Origin: Fratercula arctica
Taxonomy: Eukaryota > Chordata > Aves > Charadriiformes > Alcidae
DNA length: 64,000 nucleotides
Assembly (NCBI GenBank): GCA_947846985.1
Contig: CANTUZ010000001.1
Span: 37,038,727-37,102,726 of the forward strand
Direction of reading: 5' to 3'
The notes beneath the pieces are model-generated. The model made no database searches. It was not told the DNA's origin and was given only the letters and a program-made list of their open reading frames with translations. The translations under genes and the position numbers were made by a program. Of the stretch, positions 23,201 to 35,075 are shown piece after piece. Numbering within the stretch: the first letter of the stretch is position 1; the number at the start of each line of letters is the position of its first letter.

Positions 23201-25629
23201 TGTTGTGAAGTCCTCACAACACAAAAAAAAATATTTTCAACCCAAAATCCAGAGCAGTACAGAAAAATACTTGAAATATTTGGGCAGTATTAAATATCTA
23301 ACTGTGAATGAGCCACTGTTAATATTTGATGACACTAGCTGTAACGGCAACGCTGTCCTTTTGACTTACACAACAATGTGATATCACCATTATAATGACA
23401 ACTGGAAAAAAAGAAAGGAAATGAAGCATTTCTGCAGCAGAGTTCATACTGAGTTCACTAGGAAAGGCCACATCCTTCTGAAGATATGGTGCTGAAACCA
23501 ACAGTCTCTTGGGAATCCCAGATACTTTGACTAGATATGAAAAAGCTTAGCTATGAGAAAGCTTAGAATATATGCATTGATGACTGGCCCCTAGCCATGC
23601 TATTTCTGAAGCTTGTAATGAGATTACTGAAAGATTATACTTTTACCTGCATTTCATCCAGCCTAAGTAGGTCTCAGATGCTCTGTTTTGAAATTCATTT
23701 TCACTGTTTTCAAGAGAAGTGGACAAGGCTGGTTTCATTTATGTATTTTATTTTAGTATATGAGGTACTGTGGAACAACTGTAAAATTTTTCCTCTAGGC
23801 TTTACACAAGTAGAGTGAACATATAGCATGTCTGTTCATATGAAAGAAGGAAACTGTTATATACAATTTCCTATATAGATGTCAGTATTATGGTCAAAGG
23901 ATTAGATGCAAGTCAGAATAAAGCTCAGTACAAAAACATCAAAAGGTTGCAAACATAAGCTTTTGAAAACTGAAGTCTGTGCCTGCATTTACTTTGACTG
24001 TAAAGTGAAGCCTGCTATTCATCTAATCCTTTCAATTAATCTTGGTTTTAGTGTTTATCTTTGAGCCTAGTAACTTTTAAATTTATCTCTAATAAGCATT
24101 TACAGTCAACTAGATTTGGCTTGTAATCTATTAGGTTCAGATTTCATCAGGGTTTAAGCAGTTCTACCCTTCTTCCCTCATGTGCTATATAAAGACCAAG
24201 CAGGAAATAAAATTTTGTGATGATAAATTTATTTTTTTTTCTTTAACTTTGTTCGTGGGTCCCTTTACTTGTACAGATTACAAATATTCTCTTTAATTTG
24301 ACTTGCACATCATTTAGACACTGGTTAAAACAATACATTTTTTAGTAAGGTTTGCACGAGGTCTTCTAAATGTTCCACAGTAAACTATTCACTTCATCTA
24401 GCGTGAAACGCTGTCAAATCTTCCCAAAGTAGCCAAAAATCTGAAGTGTTTTGGTTTAGTACCTATTAGATACTTCAAGAAAATGCAAATAAAATCAATT
24501 CTCCTTCTTTTCATAATCATAATGCCACAGGAGAAAGAATCCTATAGCCTTCAGGTGAAAATCTATTCCATCTTGATTAATAGCAAAAAAACCCTTTTCT
24601 TTCCTGCTCTCAGCTCTCCCCTTTCTACCACCACAAGATTAAAATGGCTATAATTGAATGTTTATTTGTTGCACAAATGATGAGTTTTTCACTTTCTTCC
24701 TTGATAATTTATTTTCATGGATAGACACATAGAACCTATAGGTAGAGTGTTCACAATAATTTCTTGTTTAACATGCTGTATATCACAAACTGATGTTTTC
24801 CCTAACCTGTTTATTCCCATAATTTCTGTTCAACTGAACCCTTACTTTCCAAATGGTTGTGCAGTTTCACTATGATGACACAGCAAAAATATTTGCTCGT
24901 TCTTTTGACAATTTAGTGCAATGGTTTTGTTAAGAAAACACAGTATACTCCGGATGCCTGGCTTCAGTCTCCTGTGTTTCTTCCGTGACTCTGTCCTAGA
25001 CTGGTGCTGCTGCAAAGTAACGTGGTAACACAAAGAAGCCCAGACAGGCGAAGGAGCACTTTGATAGTTGCTCCTTTTTCTCTCCATGAAGGTATATAAA
25101 AACTGTAATCAAACTACCTCTCCATTTTTTTTTCCATAAACTAAACGGATTAAACTCTTTTCAAAGTAAATATTTTTTTTCTGCTCTCCAGGAATAATTT
25201 TTACAGACTCTCAAAGCTTTGAATTGTTCTTTCAAGCAGAGCCTCAGAAAAACTTTACTCTTTATCTTTAAGATTACACATGCTAAACAACACTGAAGGA
25301 GACACATTGCTGTCTTACTCCTGCTTACAGAAGTAGTACTCCTACAATTTATACACCCAAAGAGCATATTGGCCTTTCTACCACTGAAAGCTCATTTGAG
25401 TTGTTTTTGTGTTAAAATTCCTTAATCCTTTTCAAAGTAATAACTTCCTCTGTTCAGTGGGAATGCATTCTTATTTCCTAAATAAACACATTTAGCATAT
25501 CAAGATGATTATTGAAAATGAAATATTCTCAGACATATATATATATTTAGTGGGCCCAGTTTAACAGATTCTTGCAATAACTCTGTATAGCTGCCTTACG
25601 ATCAACGTGATCTACCACTCCAGTCATTT
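20287..25629. other. long noncoding block without recognised repeats
   Basis: About 5.3 kb of AT-rich DNA. I see no CR1, LTR or coding exon. Short open frames (for example 20628-20888 minus and 24842-25087 minus) have no domain signature. Small features are a T-rich patch near 23010-23040 and a GATGATGATGGTGGGGATGA stretch at 22837-22856. Confidence 0.5.
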
Positions 25630-25634
25630 GTGTC

Positions 25635-26473
25635 TGTGGTGAGTTGACCTTGGCTGGACACCAGCTGCCCACCAGAGCCATTCTATCACTCCCTCTCCTC
25701 AACTCGACAGGGGGAGAAAAAATACAACAAAAGACTCACGGGTAGAGTTAAGGACAAGGAGCAATCACTCACCAATTACCATCACAGGTAAAACAGGCTC
25801 AACCTGGGGAAATTAATTTAATTTATTACCAACCAAATCTCAGGAGGATAATGAGAAATAAAAACTGAATCTTAAAACATTTTCCCCCAACGGTTCCCTT
25901 CTTTTCAGGATCAACTTCACTCACGAATTCTCTGCGTCCTTCTCCCAAGTGGCGCAGGGGGACAGGGAATGGGGGTTGCAGTTGGTTGATCATACATTGT
26001 CTCTGCCGCTTTTTACTCCTCACGCTCTTCCCCTGCTCCAGCGTGGGGTCCTTCATGGGCTGCAGGTGGATATCTGCTCCACCGGTAACCTCCATGGGCT
26101 GCAGGGGCACAACCTGCCTCACCATGGTCTTCACCATGGGCTGCAGAAGAATCTCTGCTCTGGCACCTGGAGGACCTCCTCCCCCTCCTCCTTCACTGAC
26201 CTTGTTGTCTGCAGAGCTGTTTCTCTTTCATATTCTCACTCCTCTTTCCCAGCTGCTGTTGCACAGCATTGTTTATTTTTTTCCCCTTCTTAAATATGTT
26301 ATCCCAGAGCTGCTACCACCATCACTGATGGGCTCGGCCTCAGACAGCAGCTCAGTCTTGGCGCCAGCTGGCATTGGGTCTATTGGACACAGGGGAAGCT
26401 TCTAGCAGCTTCTCACTGAAGCCACCCTTATAGCCCCCCTGCTACTAAAACCTTGCGACACAAACCCAATACA
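25635..26473 (-). mobile_element. solo LTR of an avian endogenous retrovirus (LTR type B)
   Basis: An 839-bp element starting TGTGGTGAGTTGACC and ending AACCCAATACA (TG...CA). It has a perfect 5-bp target duplication, GTGTC, at 25630-25634 and 26474-26478. It is GC-richer than its surroundings and unrelated in sequence to the LTR at 19.7 kb. I recognise it as another widespread bird LTR; copies I recall are longer because a CTCCAGCGTGGGTCC-type block is repeated in tandem, whereas here only about one unit remains (near 26036-26050). Minus orientation is favoured by AATAAA (plus-strand TTTATT at 25822-25827) and a TATA-like TATTTAAG (plus 26290-26298). No flanking viral genes are present. The 5-bp duplication again fits an ERVL-like origin. 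Confidence 0.9.
25826..26137 (-). other. 103-codon open frame inside LTR type B
   Basis: Starts ATGGTGAAGACCATGGTGAG and stays open for 103 codons in the middle of the LTR. The product would contain LQPME and LQPMK repeats, from the tandem CTGCAGCCCATG units, and a hydrophobic end (FLFLIILLRFGW). No retroviral domain is recognisable. Several overlapping plus-strand frames are also open because the region is GC-rich and stop-poor, so this is probably chance rather than a protein. Confidence 0.3.
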
Positions 26474-26929
26474 GTGTCATTCACACATTTTAGAATTAAT
26501 GATATATTTATTTCAAATTAAAAAAAAAAAAAAAAACAACAAACATGAGCTTCAAAATCTTGCAACTTCTTACTTTAATGGTGATTTCCCACTGACAACC
26601 ACTTTTAGCTTAGTTCTTATTCTGTTAAGCTTGAACAGCGCCTGATGGCCCCTTCTGGCTGTGAAATGTGTGACTCTGAAAATTGTGGTTGCCTTCCTTT
26701 TTTTTGAAGGGCTTTGAGGAACAAAAAGCATTTTCCCCACCACATTCCTAACACATTTCATTTTGAATCAAGAAAAACTGTAGTGAAATCCTACACCCCA
26801 CTGTCTTTGGTCAGACATATGCTGGGGTCTGAAAGAATTCTTCATCCCTCTGCACAGAAGTGGTTACATCTGTTCCCAGTGTGATACGCTTTCTTCCACA
26901 TTTATGTAAAATGGAGACCTAAAACGGAG

Positions 26930-27085
26930 ACCTATGTCAATTGTTCTAGGGTGTTGAAAGGGATGCCTGATCTTAACCAAGGTCACTGAGATCAATTTAA
27001 GAGTACTGGAAGAGATATAAGACCTGGGGGAGGATTAATTAAATGATCAGATCATCCTTTCTGATCTCAAATTCTATGACATTTT
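26930..27085 (+). mobile_element. possible ancient CR1 3' end
   Basis: The end reads GATCATCCTTTCTGATCTCA then AATTCTATGA, resembling the 'gatgatc...ttctgacct...aattctatga' ending of very old sauropsid CR1 families. The rest is too diverged to align by eye, so chance similarity remains possible. Confidence 0.35.
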
Positions 27086-28243
27086 TCATGCACCTGGTTT
27101 TGACTAGCATCTGGGAAAAAGAAGGGAATTCATCTTTCTGGTTAGAAAAGGAAGCATGACAACCCTCCTTTTGCTTTTTATTTGTAGTCATCTAAATTTT
27201 CAATTTGTTTCCTCATCTTGCTATATTTTCACGTCTGCACTGTTCCTGCTTGGTTTTTGGCAGTCAATTTGGGGCTGCATTTCTTGAGAGTATATAAAAC
27301 TAACATTGTTATGTGGCTCTTCTGACAGGCGAAGCACTCATGCAAAGCAAGATGAATGGGATGTCAGTTTTCCCTATCATGGGATCTCCATTTAGTGACC
27401 CAGATGAGAACTGAGAGAACTTGTCACAGAGGCGAGACAGACCAGATACGGCTTTAAATGGGACTCCAAATCTCATACAGTTTTGAAGCTACTGCTAGAA
27501 CACTAAATTTGTCATAAAAGACTTGTCAGTTCAGAGTTCATTAAGGTAAAAGATGAGAGTGTTTTGTCTGGACACTCTTGAGCCCTCCTATGGTAGGAGC
27601 ATGGACTAGTTACAGCCCTTGAAAGGAAAAAAAAAAATGTGCTTTTGCAGTGTTTTCTTCTAGCTTTCCTTTAGATTGAATCTCTGTGGAATAGCTGCTC
27701 CTGGCATATAAGTATTTCTTTTCCTTGTTTGTCTTTTTCGGCTTCTTTGTTAAACTTGGAGGTGTGTTTGCGATGTCAATTCAAAGTCCCTTGAGATTTG
27801 GCTGAGACTTGAGGTGAGGTGTTAAACTTCACAAGGCTGAATTGGAACGCTTAAGGTGAGAGACAGGGTTTTAATCACTTGCACTATGGCTGCCACACTA
27901 GAAACTTTGTGACCTCAGCTGAGTTTTCTTTTACTCAGAGTCCAAAATCAATAGAAGTATTCATGACTGGAGAAATGACTTGTGTTTAACTTTGGCCCCA
28001 AAGCTGGGAAGCATCAAAAAGCGTATTTCTCAGATGTGCAGTTTACAAACTGTGACTCTGAAACTCTGAATTTTACTATTTTGAATTCCATTTTTTGTAA
28101 ATAATTCAGAGTTGCAGCACCATCCTTGGACAGAACACTTAATCCTTCTGCTTCACAGTCATATTTTCTTCACATCACAAAGATTTGACCTTGTACTAAG
28201 TTTACTGATGCACCTTGACACTTTTGGCAGACAGTAAGAAATT

Positions 28244-28245
<2 letters not shown>

Positions 28246-28287
<42 letters not shown>
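28246..28287 (+). repeat. (ATT)14 microsatellite
   Basis: Fourteen perfect ATT units, 42 bp, with no interruptions. Perfect trinucleotide arrays of this length are usually polymorphic. Confidence 0.98.
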
Positions 28288-28289
<2 letters not shown>

Positions 28290-28367
28290 AGATCCTGAGA
28301 TTTGGGTGGATCACCTATAGTCTTCCAAAGATTTAATTTTTAGCACACTTAGTGTAATTCTAACACT

Positions 28368-28430
28368 AGTTATATAAATTCATATAAAATATAAAAATAA
28401 AATAAAAATATATAAAAATTTATAGATGTT
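28368..28430. repeat. A/T-only low-complexity patch
   Basis: Nearly pure A/T sequence made of AAAATAAAAT and ATATAAAA units. Confidence 0.8.
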
Positions 28431-28610
28431 GGAAAAAAAAGTAGTTCAAATTTACTAGGGAACTTTTTTTTTTTATTATTTTAAATAGAGTCCTGGTTAG
28501 CACAGTCATTGACTGCTTCACAGTATCATTTAAAACACATGTTGATATCAAAGCTTTGTTGAGAACTATCAGGCTACGCTAAAAACGTTATTGGTCATTT
28601 ATCCACTGTA

Positions 28611-28632
28611 TTTTTTTTTTTTTTTTTTTTTT
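28611..28632. repeat. poly-T tract (22 nt)
   Basis: A run of 22 T in single-copy DNA. Confidence 0.95.
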
Positions 28633-29261
28633 CTGATAGCATATGTATATCTCCATGCAGCCCAGTAAAATATTCAATATGGTCTACAAATAAACCCTTT
28701 GGATTGTGCTGCACACAGTTCTGTTACAATGACCCCAGGTGTATGTGACAGTGACACTTGGAGTCTTTCACTCAGCACCAGTGTACGTGAGTATCAATAG
28801 TTTTGAAGCAGAAAGAAAATAACTATGACTAAAAATAACACCACGCGCTTCCTGACAAGGATCCTAGTCCTGCAACTGTATCTCATCTTACGATTTAAAA
28901 GAGCTTATGAACAGTAGTACAATTGTCAGATTCTCCAGGTTTGTTCATGTCTTTCTGTTAACAAGCTAAGTATGCTGTAGATATATATCACTAAAGAAAA
29001 AAGAAAACCACTTTTTTCAGCATTTTCATGGCCTAATAATGTGAATTAAAAAGATATACACCACTCATTACAAATCAAATATGTGGAACTCACTGCTTTA
29101 TAAGCCAGACTTAGCGGAAGAAAAGGAAGAAGTTGATACAGATAAAATATTGTGCAGATCTGGTGTCAGAAAATAATTTCCCATAGAAAATTAATCTATA
29201 TCCAGCAATAATTCTTCAAGTAGCTATCACTAAGGAATACTGAATGCAACAGCTGATGATT

Positions 29262-29825
29262 TGCATTTGATCCAGTATAACAAGATTAAAGGGCAAGTGA
29301 AAAGTACTCCACTTATGTACGAACCATCAGCTGCACAAATATAAGACGGGAAACAACTGGCCAAATGGGGATGATCTGGGAATTATAGCGGATTGCTAAC
29401 TGAGCATGAGTCAACTGTGTCATGTCATTGCAAAGAAAGCAAATATCAGACTGCTATGTAGGAGCAGAGCATCCTCTGCAAAACACATCCAGTAATCCTT
29501 CTGCTTGCTCAGCACTCCTCAAGCCTTAGCTGAAATGCTGTGGCCAGCAATGTGCCCGGCCAGTTAGAGGTAGCACAACAGGAGAGGCGATTGTAGGAAC
29601 TGAGCTGTAGCTCAGATATACGGAAAACAATTTGTAACAGTAAGGACAGTGAAGCATTAGGATAGATTTCCTAAGGATCTTGTAAACACCCTGTCTTTGG
29701 AAGCGTTTAAGATCAGACTGACGAAGTATCAATCAGGAATGACACACTGATAGCTGATCCTGCTTTGGACTGAGGAATGGGCTGAGTGACCTCTCAAAGT
29801 TTCTTCTTGCGACATTTTTTATGAC
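29262..29825 (+). mobile_element. ancient CR1 fragment
   Basis: Highly decayed but collinear with the last part of CR1 ORF2 and the 3' untranslated region. Visible anchors are GCACAAATATAAGACGGGAA (the HKYRMGN-like block), GATCTGGGAATTATAGCGGA (DLGIIVD-like), AACTGAGCATGAGTCAACTG (LSMSQ-like), TCAGCACTCCTCAAGCCTTA followed by CTGAAATGCTGTGGCCAG (SALLKP...YCVQ-like), and near the end GATCCTGCTTTGGACTGAGG with GAGTGACCTCTCAAAGTTTC. These match ancestral sauropsid CR1 rather than the avian octamer-tailed families. No open frame survives. It probably predates modern bird lineages. Confidence 0.75.
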
Positions 29826-30789
29826 TAATCACTCCCTTAATGTCCCCTTCTCCTAGGCAGGTAAAGAAAATGGGTGTGCGATATCTCATTAGATTTGTAG
29901 TTAGACACAAAAAATTATTATTTTGTCAAAAGAGCTTTAGTAAGACTCTTGAATGTAGAAGCTTTTATTTCTTTCTGAATGAAAGCAAGCTTTGTTCTTC
30001 CTTTGATCTGAAAAGAAGATGCTTTCCAAAATCAGGTTTATCATAAGACACACTGATTTTTTCTCACATTGATTTAGTTTATTTTAGATTCTGTTTGTAT
30101 GTTTGTTTTTATTTAATGTAAATTATTTTATCTCTGAAGAACAGAAATCTACTCATAAGCCTCTGCCATGCCTTTTAGTGAACACCAAAAAAAGTTCCCT
30201 TTCACAAAGTTTGCAGACGTTTCTTTTGATTTGTCACCAAAACTATGTAAGTACAATCTTGTAGGAAGATTTAGTGTGACTGATGGAAGTGTTTATCTAC
30301 TTCATGCAATTTAGCAATCAATGAAAGCAGGACAAAGATCAAGGTGTGCTTTCTGACCAGCTTTCCCTTATAATTTGTCAGCCAGGCTTTGTTTCAGTAG
30401 TAGCTGGAGCTGTAAGGTAAAGGCTTTTTATTTTTATTTTCGGAAAGTCCGATGGGAATTGATTGTTTAAAATACGATATACATTTTGTTTTTTTGCAGA
30501 CATCATCACTGACTCCTTAACAATTTTTTGTTAATGTGAAGCTCCTGCAAGTGATTTTGTTTTCCAAATCATGTCCTTCATTGAATCTTTGTTGAAGTTA
30601 TGTCTATGGAGAGGAGAAAATATGATTAAATAGTCTTTTTTTTTTTTTTCTTGAGTACTGGAAAAATACTGTAAAAGTCAATTTTAAATGATCAATTCTA
30701 ACATGAAAGTCAATGGAGGAAGAATCTCAAGATACCATTTCCCTACAGCCTCTTTCCAGGCCTGCTAGATGGCTTAGAAAGGTGTAAAC

Positions 30790-30990
30790 ATTAGTCAGAG
30801 AGAATCAAGACTTTAAATCAAAACTGGATGTCTTTCTAAAAGATATATTGTCCCTCAAGCTGAAAATATGAACTTGATGCATGAGTTATTGGTTCAGACT
30901 TTATGGCCTGTTAACAGGTCGTTGGAATAGATAATCATAATCGTTCTTTCCATCTGTACAGTATATGAATTTGAATTCAGCATGAGGAGA
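30790..30990 (+). mobile_element. ancient CR1 3' end
   Basis: Anchors are AAGACTTTAAATCAAAACTG, GATGTCTTTCTAAAAGATAT and, near the end, AGATAATCATAATCGTTCTT before TCCATCTGTACAGTATATGA. This is the order found in an old CR1 3' end shared by turtles, crocodilians and birds ('actggatgtctttctaaaag', later 'gatcataatggtcccttctg'). The family is recalled from knowledge, not searched. Confidence 0.65.
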
Positions 30991-31111
30991 TTAAGAGGCA
31001 AAGGATAATTTAGTGAAAGCAAATAATCTAATAAAACAATAACTACAATAATGAAAAAAAACCCAAACCACAAAGAAATGTCCCCTTATTTTTTACTCTT
31101 GCTAAGAGGGG

Positions 31112-31127
31112 AAAAAAAAAAAAAAAA
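31112..31127. repeat. poly-A tract (16 nt)
   Basis: A run of 16 A. Confidence 0.95.
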
Positions 31128-31899
31128 GGTGTTTATTTTCATTTTCCCTCTTCTCAACTCCTAATCAAGCAAACCAATAATAATAAAAAAATAAAGATCT
31201 ATGGATCTATGACTTTGAGAGGTGGCCTGACACTTCCTGCTTTCTTGCCCACCACTGTGGCAATTGGCATATTGGCCAGCTCAGTAGACTTTCTGGGATA
31301 AAATAAATTCAATCTGGAAACTGGAAATTATGCTTTCTGGCTGAATGATATGGACTCAGTAATAAGAAAACAAGTAACAGATTTGCTGGTGGTACATGAA
31401 TCAAGAAAAATTTAGTAGTGTTTCCACCACCACATTTGTTCTACTGTGCTAATGGTCATGGTAAAAATTTGCTGTAGTCATTAAAGTAGCGGATATAACT
31501 GGAGAGCACACAGGGAGCAGAAACACAGAGTAAGAAGTGGCCATTAAAGTCACAATTAGAAATATAACCTTACCTTTTAACAACAGAGGTGTTAACAACA
31601 CAGCAGACTGCCCTCTCAACTCACCACATTGCTGCTTAAAGAGATCATTTAAAATAGTCCTCAGTTGGCATGCTTGGAAATGTCATCCTTTAGCAACACG
31701 AAAACATAGCATATAGAACCAGAAAAGCATTTAATGGCTATCTCTGTACTACTGGATCAGGGAGTGCTTTTAAGTTAATGGTTGCAGGTACATTGCAGCT
31801 CTTTCCTTCCTCTTCAGAAATTGCCCCTTCTGTCCTAGTCTTCATGTAAAGAAAACTTGCAGGCCAGGCAAGGGGTACAGTTTGCTTTAGAAATACCTT

Positions 31900-32460
31900 A
31901 AAGTCCTTATTGAAGCACCTCCCAGCAGCCCATGGACCATTTAGTTCTAATCCCTGCTATTGTAAGCAACTGCATCACACCATTTCATCCCAAATTTAGG
32001 AAGCTACAGCTTAAAAATATTTTCTCACTCACCTGTGTTCTCATGCACACATTTGCAACAGTGAAACATGCAGATATTAAGAACCTTTTTGCAATTTATG
32101 AACAGAAGTTATTAATTGATGGTGCATATCCTTTTATTCTGGTGAAATCTATTCTTTAGCTCACATAGAACATTTCGTTTCCATTTTGCTAGGCTGAAGT
32201 CTTCTCCAATGCAAAAGATTTTCCAAGCCCTTGTTCATATTAGTAATCAGTCTGAACATATTTCTTGAACATGACCAGAAATGCGTATAGCATTCCAGAC
32301 AGATACCACTAATGCCTTCTAAAATGCATTAAAGCGTTACTCTCTCTGCCACACACTTCCTTCCTGATAGTTGCAAGGATTGTACTTATTTTGGGGGGAG
32401 ATAAAACAGGTGATGTTGAATAGCGTTTTCTCCCATGTTCATTTTCAACTTGCTCAAAAA
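31900..32460 (-). mobile_element. ancient CR1 fragment, minus strand
   Basis: On the plus strand, TTCTTGAACATGACCAGAAA, TATAGCATTCCAGACAGATA, ACCACTAATGCCTTCTAAAA and CATTAAAGCGTTACTCTCTC occur in order. They correspond to the reverse complement of old CR1 ORF2 C-terminal sequence ('...gaccagaa...tattccagatgtggcctcaccagtgccttgtataatggcattaatact...'). The distal parts are faint. Together with 29262-29825 and 30790-30990 it makes a 3-kb cluster of very old CR1. Confidence 0.55.
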
Positions 32461-34904
32461 CCCTCCACACCTATTATGCATACCAAAAATACTTTTATGA
32501 GGATCAGTACATGATCGGCTACTTTTAACAATCTATAGGAAAAAAAGTAGAGGAAAATGAAGAGATCAAGTTGATTAAAAAAAAATAAAATTACCATAGT
32601 TGAATTAAAAAAATTATTCTCTGATGACATAAAAAAATAAAGACAGGACTGTATCTATTTCCTTGACATTTCTGAGGGAAGATATCCTATATGGCTGAAA
32701 GTCAAAATAAGAGATTGCAATTTCAGTTGTTGAGTATAATATGTTATGTATATTCATTACACTTAATATTTAACAGTATATTGCAGTGGCTTAATGTCAT
32801 CTGAACAAAACATTTTGAAAGGTTACATCAGTGTTCCCAAAACAAGACATTTAAACCCTTTGGCTCCATAAAATGCCTTGAAACATAGACTTTTATTCTC
32901 ATGGGAAATTACAATTATTAAAAATGTGGGAATTTCTCACTGGATAGTAATTCCTGTTTTCTTACCAACTCTACTAATACCTAAGTAATCATTTTGTGGT
33001 TTTGGTAAATTGCTTATCACAGGAGTATCTAATTCTAATTAAAATAGTATAAACTGTATGTATAAGGTAATATACATATGATCATTTAATACGTTTGAAA
33101 AAAAGATAGCTGTTGGTCTTAAATTGCAACTTCGCATGTTTTAAAGCATGGGATCCCATACTCAAGGAACTGACGTATGTCTTAAATCAAGTGCTACAAT
33201 TTCCATAAGGCTGAACCTTAACAGTGACTAAGCTGCTCCTACCCAACTCATTAACTCTTAACCATTTTCTTTGTAATTTGCACCCATGGCCTTCCTTTGA
33301 GGGGTGTAGTTCTGAACTGAAATGCAGGAAAGGATCCTGGAATGACCTTTCATCTGATTTTCACAGAAGATTTCACAAGTAAAGGATGGAAATAATAATG
33401 TAGAAATGTCTTGTCACACAAGCATTTTCAAGCACATTTTAGAAGCAATTTTTGGCACACTTACCAAGTTAGAAATCTTCAATCCCAAAAAACAACAGAA
33501 AGTTGCTTCAGTCCCAGAAACTACTTTTCCTCAAAAGCAACAGAACTGTCGTGACTCCACTGGGCAAGAGAATTCACAGAGAAAAGTGTTGTGATATAGT
33601 GTAAAACTTAGTCCTCCTGAATTAGCAATGGACCTCAAAGGTAGAACTTTGCAAGTATGGAAAGGAGTCCATATGCCAGCACAGCACACTGGTGCTAAAT
33701 AGAAGGCAGCTGTGTGAATGTGACTCAGTAGCTGTGCCACACAGAAGATCTGAACTGAACAGAGAATTTAATCTCTTATATTCCCATGTAATGTTACTTT
33801 CCTTGTGCTTTAAGCAGGGCACAAGATTTTGGTCCCAAGAGCTTTGAAAGTTATACCTTGGCGTATCTCATTCAAGAAGGCCATCACATCTCAAATTGGC
33901 TTACAGCTTAGATGTATGTTCAAGAAAATGAGGGGTGCAAAGACAAAGGAAGATGATTCCTGATAAAGCTGCTTCTTCACAAAATCTCCCTCCAAAGATC
34001 AGAGACCTTCATGGATGATCTGTTATTTTCAGCAAGGTTCAGAATGGATGTCAAACAAATCAAAACCATAAGGAGAAAAAGCTTCATAATGCTGTTTCTC
34101 TGTTTGTTGTGTTTTTCGCAAAGCCATATCCATCACATATGACATTTTGTGTCATTGCATGGTTGCGTGAAGGCAAGCTAAATCCAAAATACAGGCTTCA
34201 TGAAGCAATGATCAATCACCCAAGACATTTGGGTTTGGTATTCAGATAAATCTGGACACACAGTATGGCTAAAATAGCATGAGAAATTATTTTCTTACAT
34301 TATTTCTGTGCTCTGTGCTTTTCATGCATGATAAGATTTGGATTTTTTCCAAACCATTTACCCAGACCTACTTCTTTCTAACTGTGTACTTTTAATACCC
34401 CTGAAATGAGTTTTTCTTGTGATCTCATGGAGAAACTGAAACTGCTGTGGAAAACTGGACAACACTGTTAGCAGACAATTGGTAATTGCAGATGGAAAAC
34501 ACCACTGTGGGGAAACTCACACTATTAAGCCATTGATTAAAAATGAATTATACTCTCAAAGTAAGTTTACATTAATATTATGTAGGGACAGCAAGCAGGA
34601 ACATTCCTAGAACACTTAACTTTGCATCTCATTGACTGACAAACCAGACTGGTTTACTATTCAGTATGTTTTCAACAGCAGAATTCATTTTCCTTGGTTT
34701 ACATGTTTTTTAAGCACTTCTTTTTTTTCCTCCCTATGCCAAAACCGAAGATGAACGATTCTCTTAATGATAATATAATCATTTATTTTCAGCGTTAAAA
34801 TCACTGCATTTGGACCAGTGAAAGTCTTTTGTAAAATGAAGAAAACACAGAAGATATTACACACTACATGAGGTATTATACACTACTCTTTCTTCACTGA
34901 TGCT
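32461..34904. other. single-copy noncoding DNA, no gene seen
   Basis: AT-rich sequence. The open frames at 33406-33594 and 33531-33740 overlap on opposite strands without domain signatures. I see no transposon in it. Confidence 0.5.
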
Positions 34905-35075
34905 TTTGAAAAGTTTCTTTTTCCTCTGATGGGAGGACTGCTGTGAGGTCCCCTTGCAGCCGTCTCTTCTCCAGCCTGCCCAAACCCCAGTGCCTTGCCC
35001 TCCCCACGCAGGGAAAGGTCTCCATCCTGTACCATTGTGGATACCCTCCACTGAACTTGCGATGGTTTATCAACA
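34905..35075 (-). mobile_element. diverged CR1 ORF2 fragment, minus strand
   Basis: The minus strand reads GLGRLEKRRLQGDLTAVLPS, like the LGLFSLEKRRLRGDL block of CR1 ORF2. The plus strand shows the mirror phrase GAGGTCCCCTTGCAGCCGTC then TCTTCTCCAGCCTGCCCAAA. The patch is GC-richer than its surroundings and open in several frames on both strands, as decayed CR1 often is. No 3' tail is present. Confidence 0.55.

Larger units (their letters stand above)
26479..29261. other. noncoding DNA with simple repeats and one faint CR1 relic
   Basis: No coding exon is supported. A poly-A run of about 19 nt at 26518-26536 lies 45 bp from the LTR. The stretch contains an (ATT)14 microsatellite, an A/T-rich low-complexity patch at 28368-28430, a poly-T run, and a doubtful ancient CR1 end near 26.9-27.1 kb. 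Confidence 0.5.
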
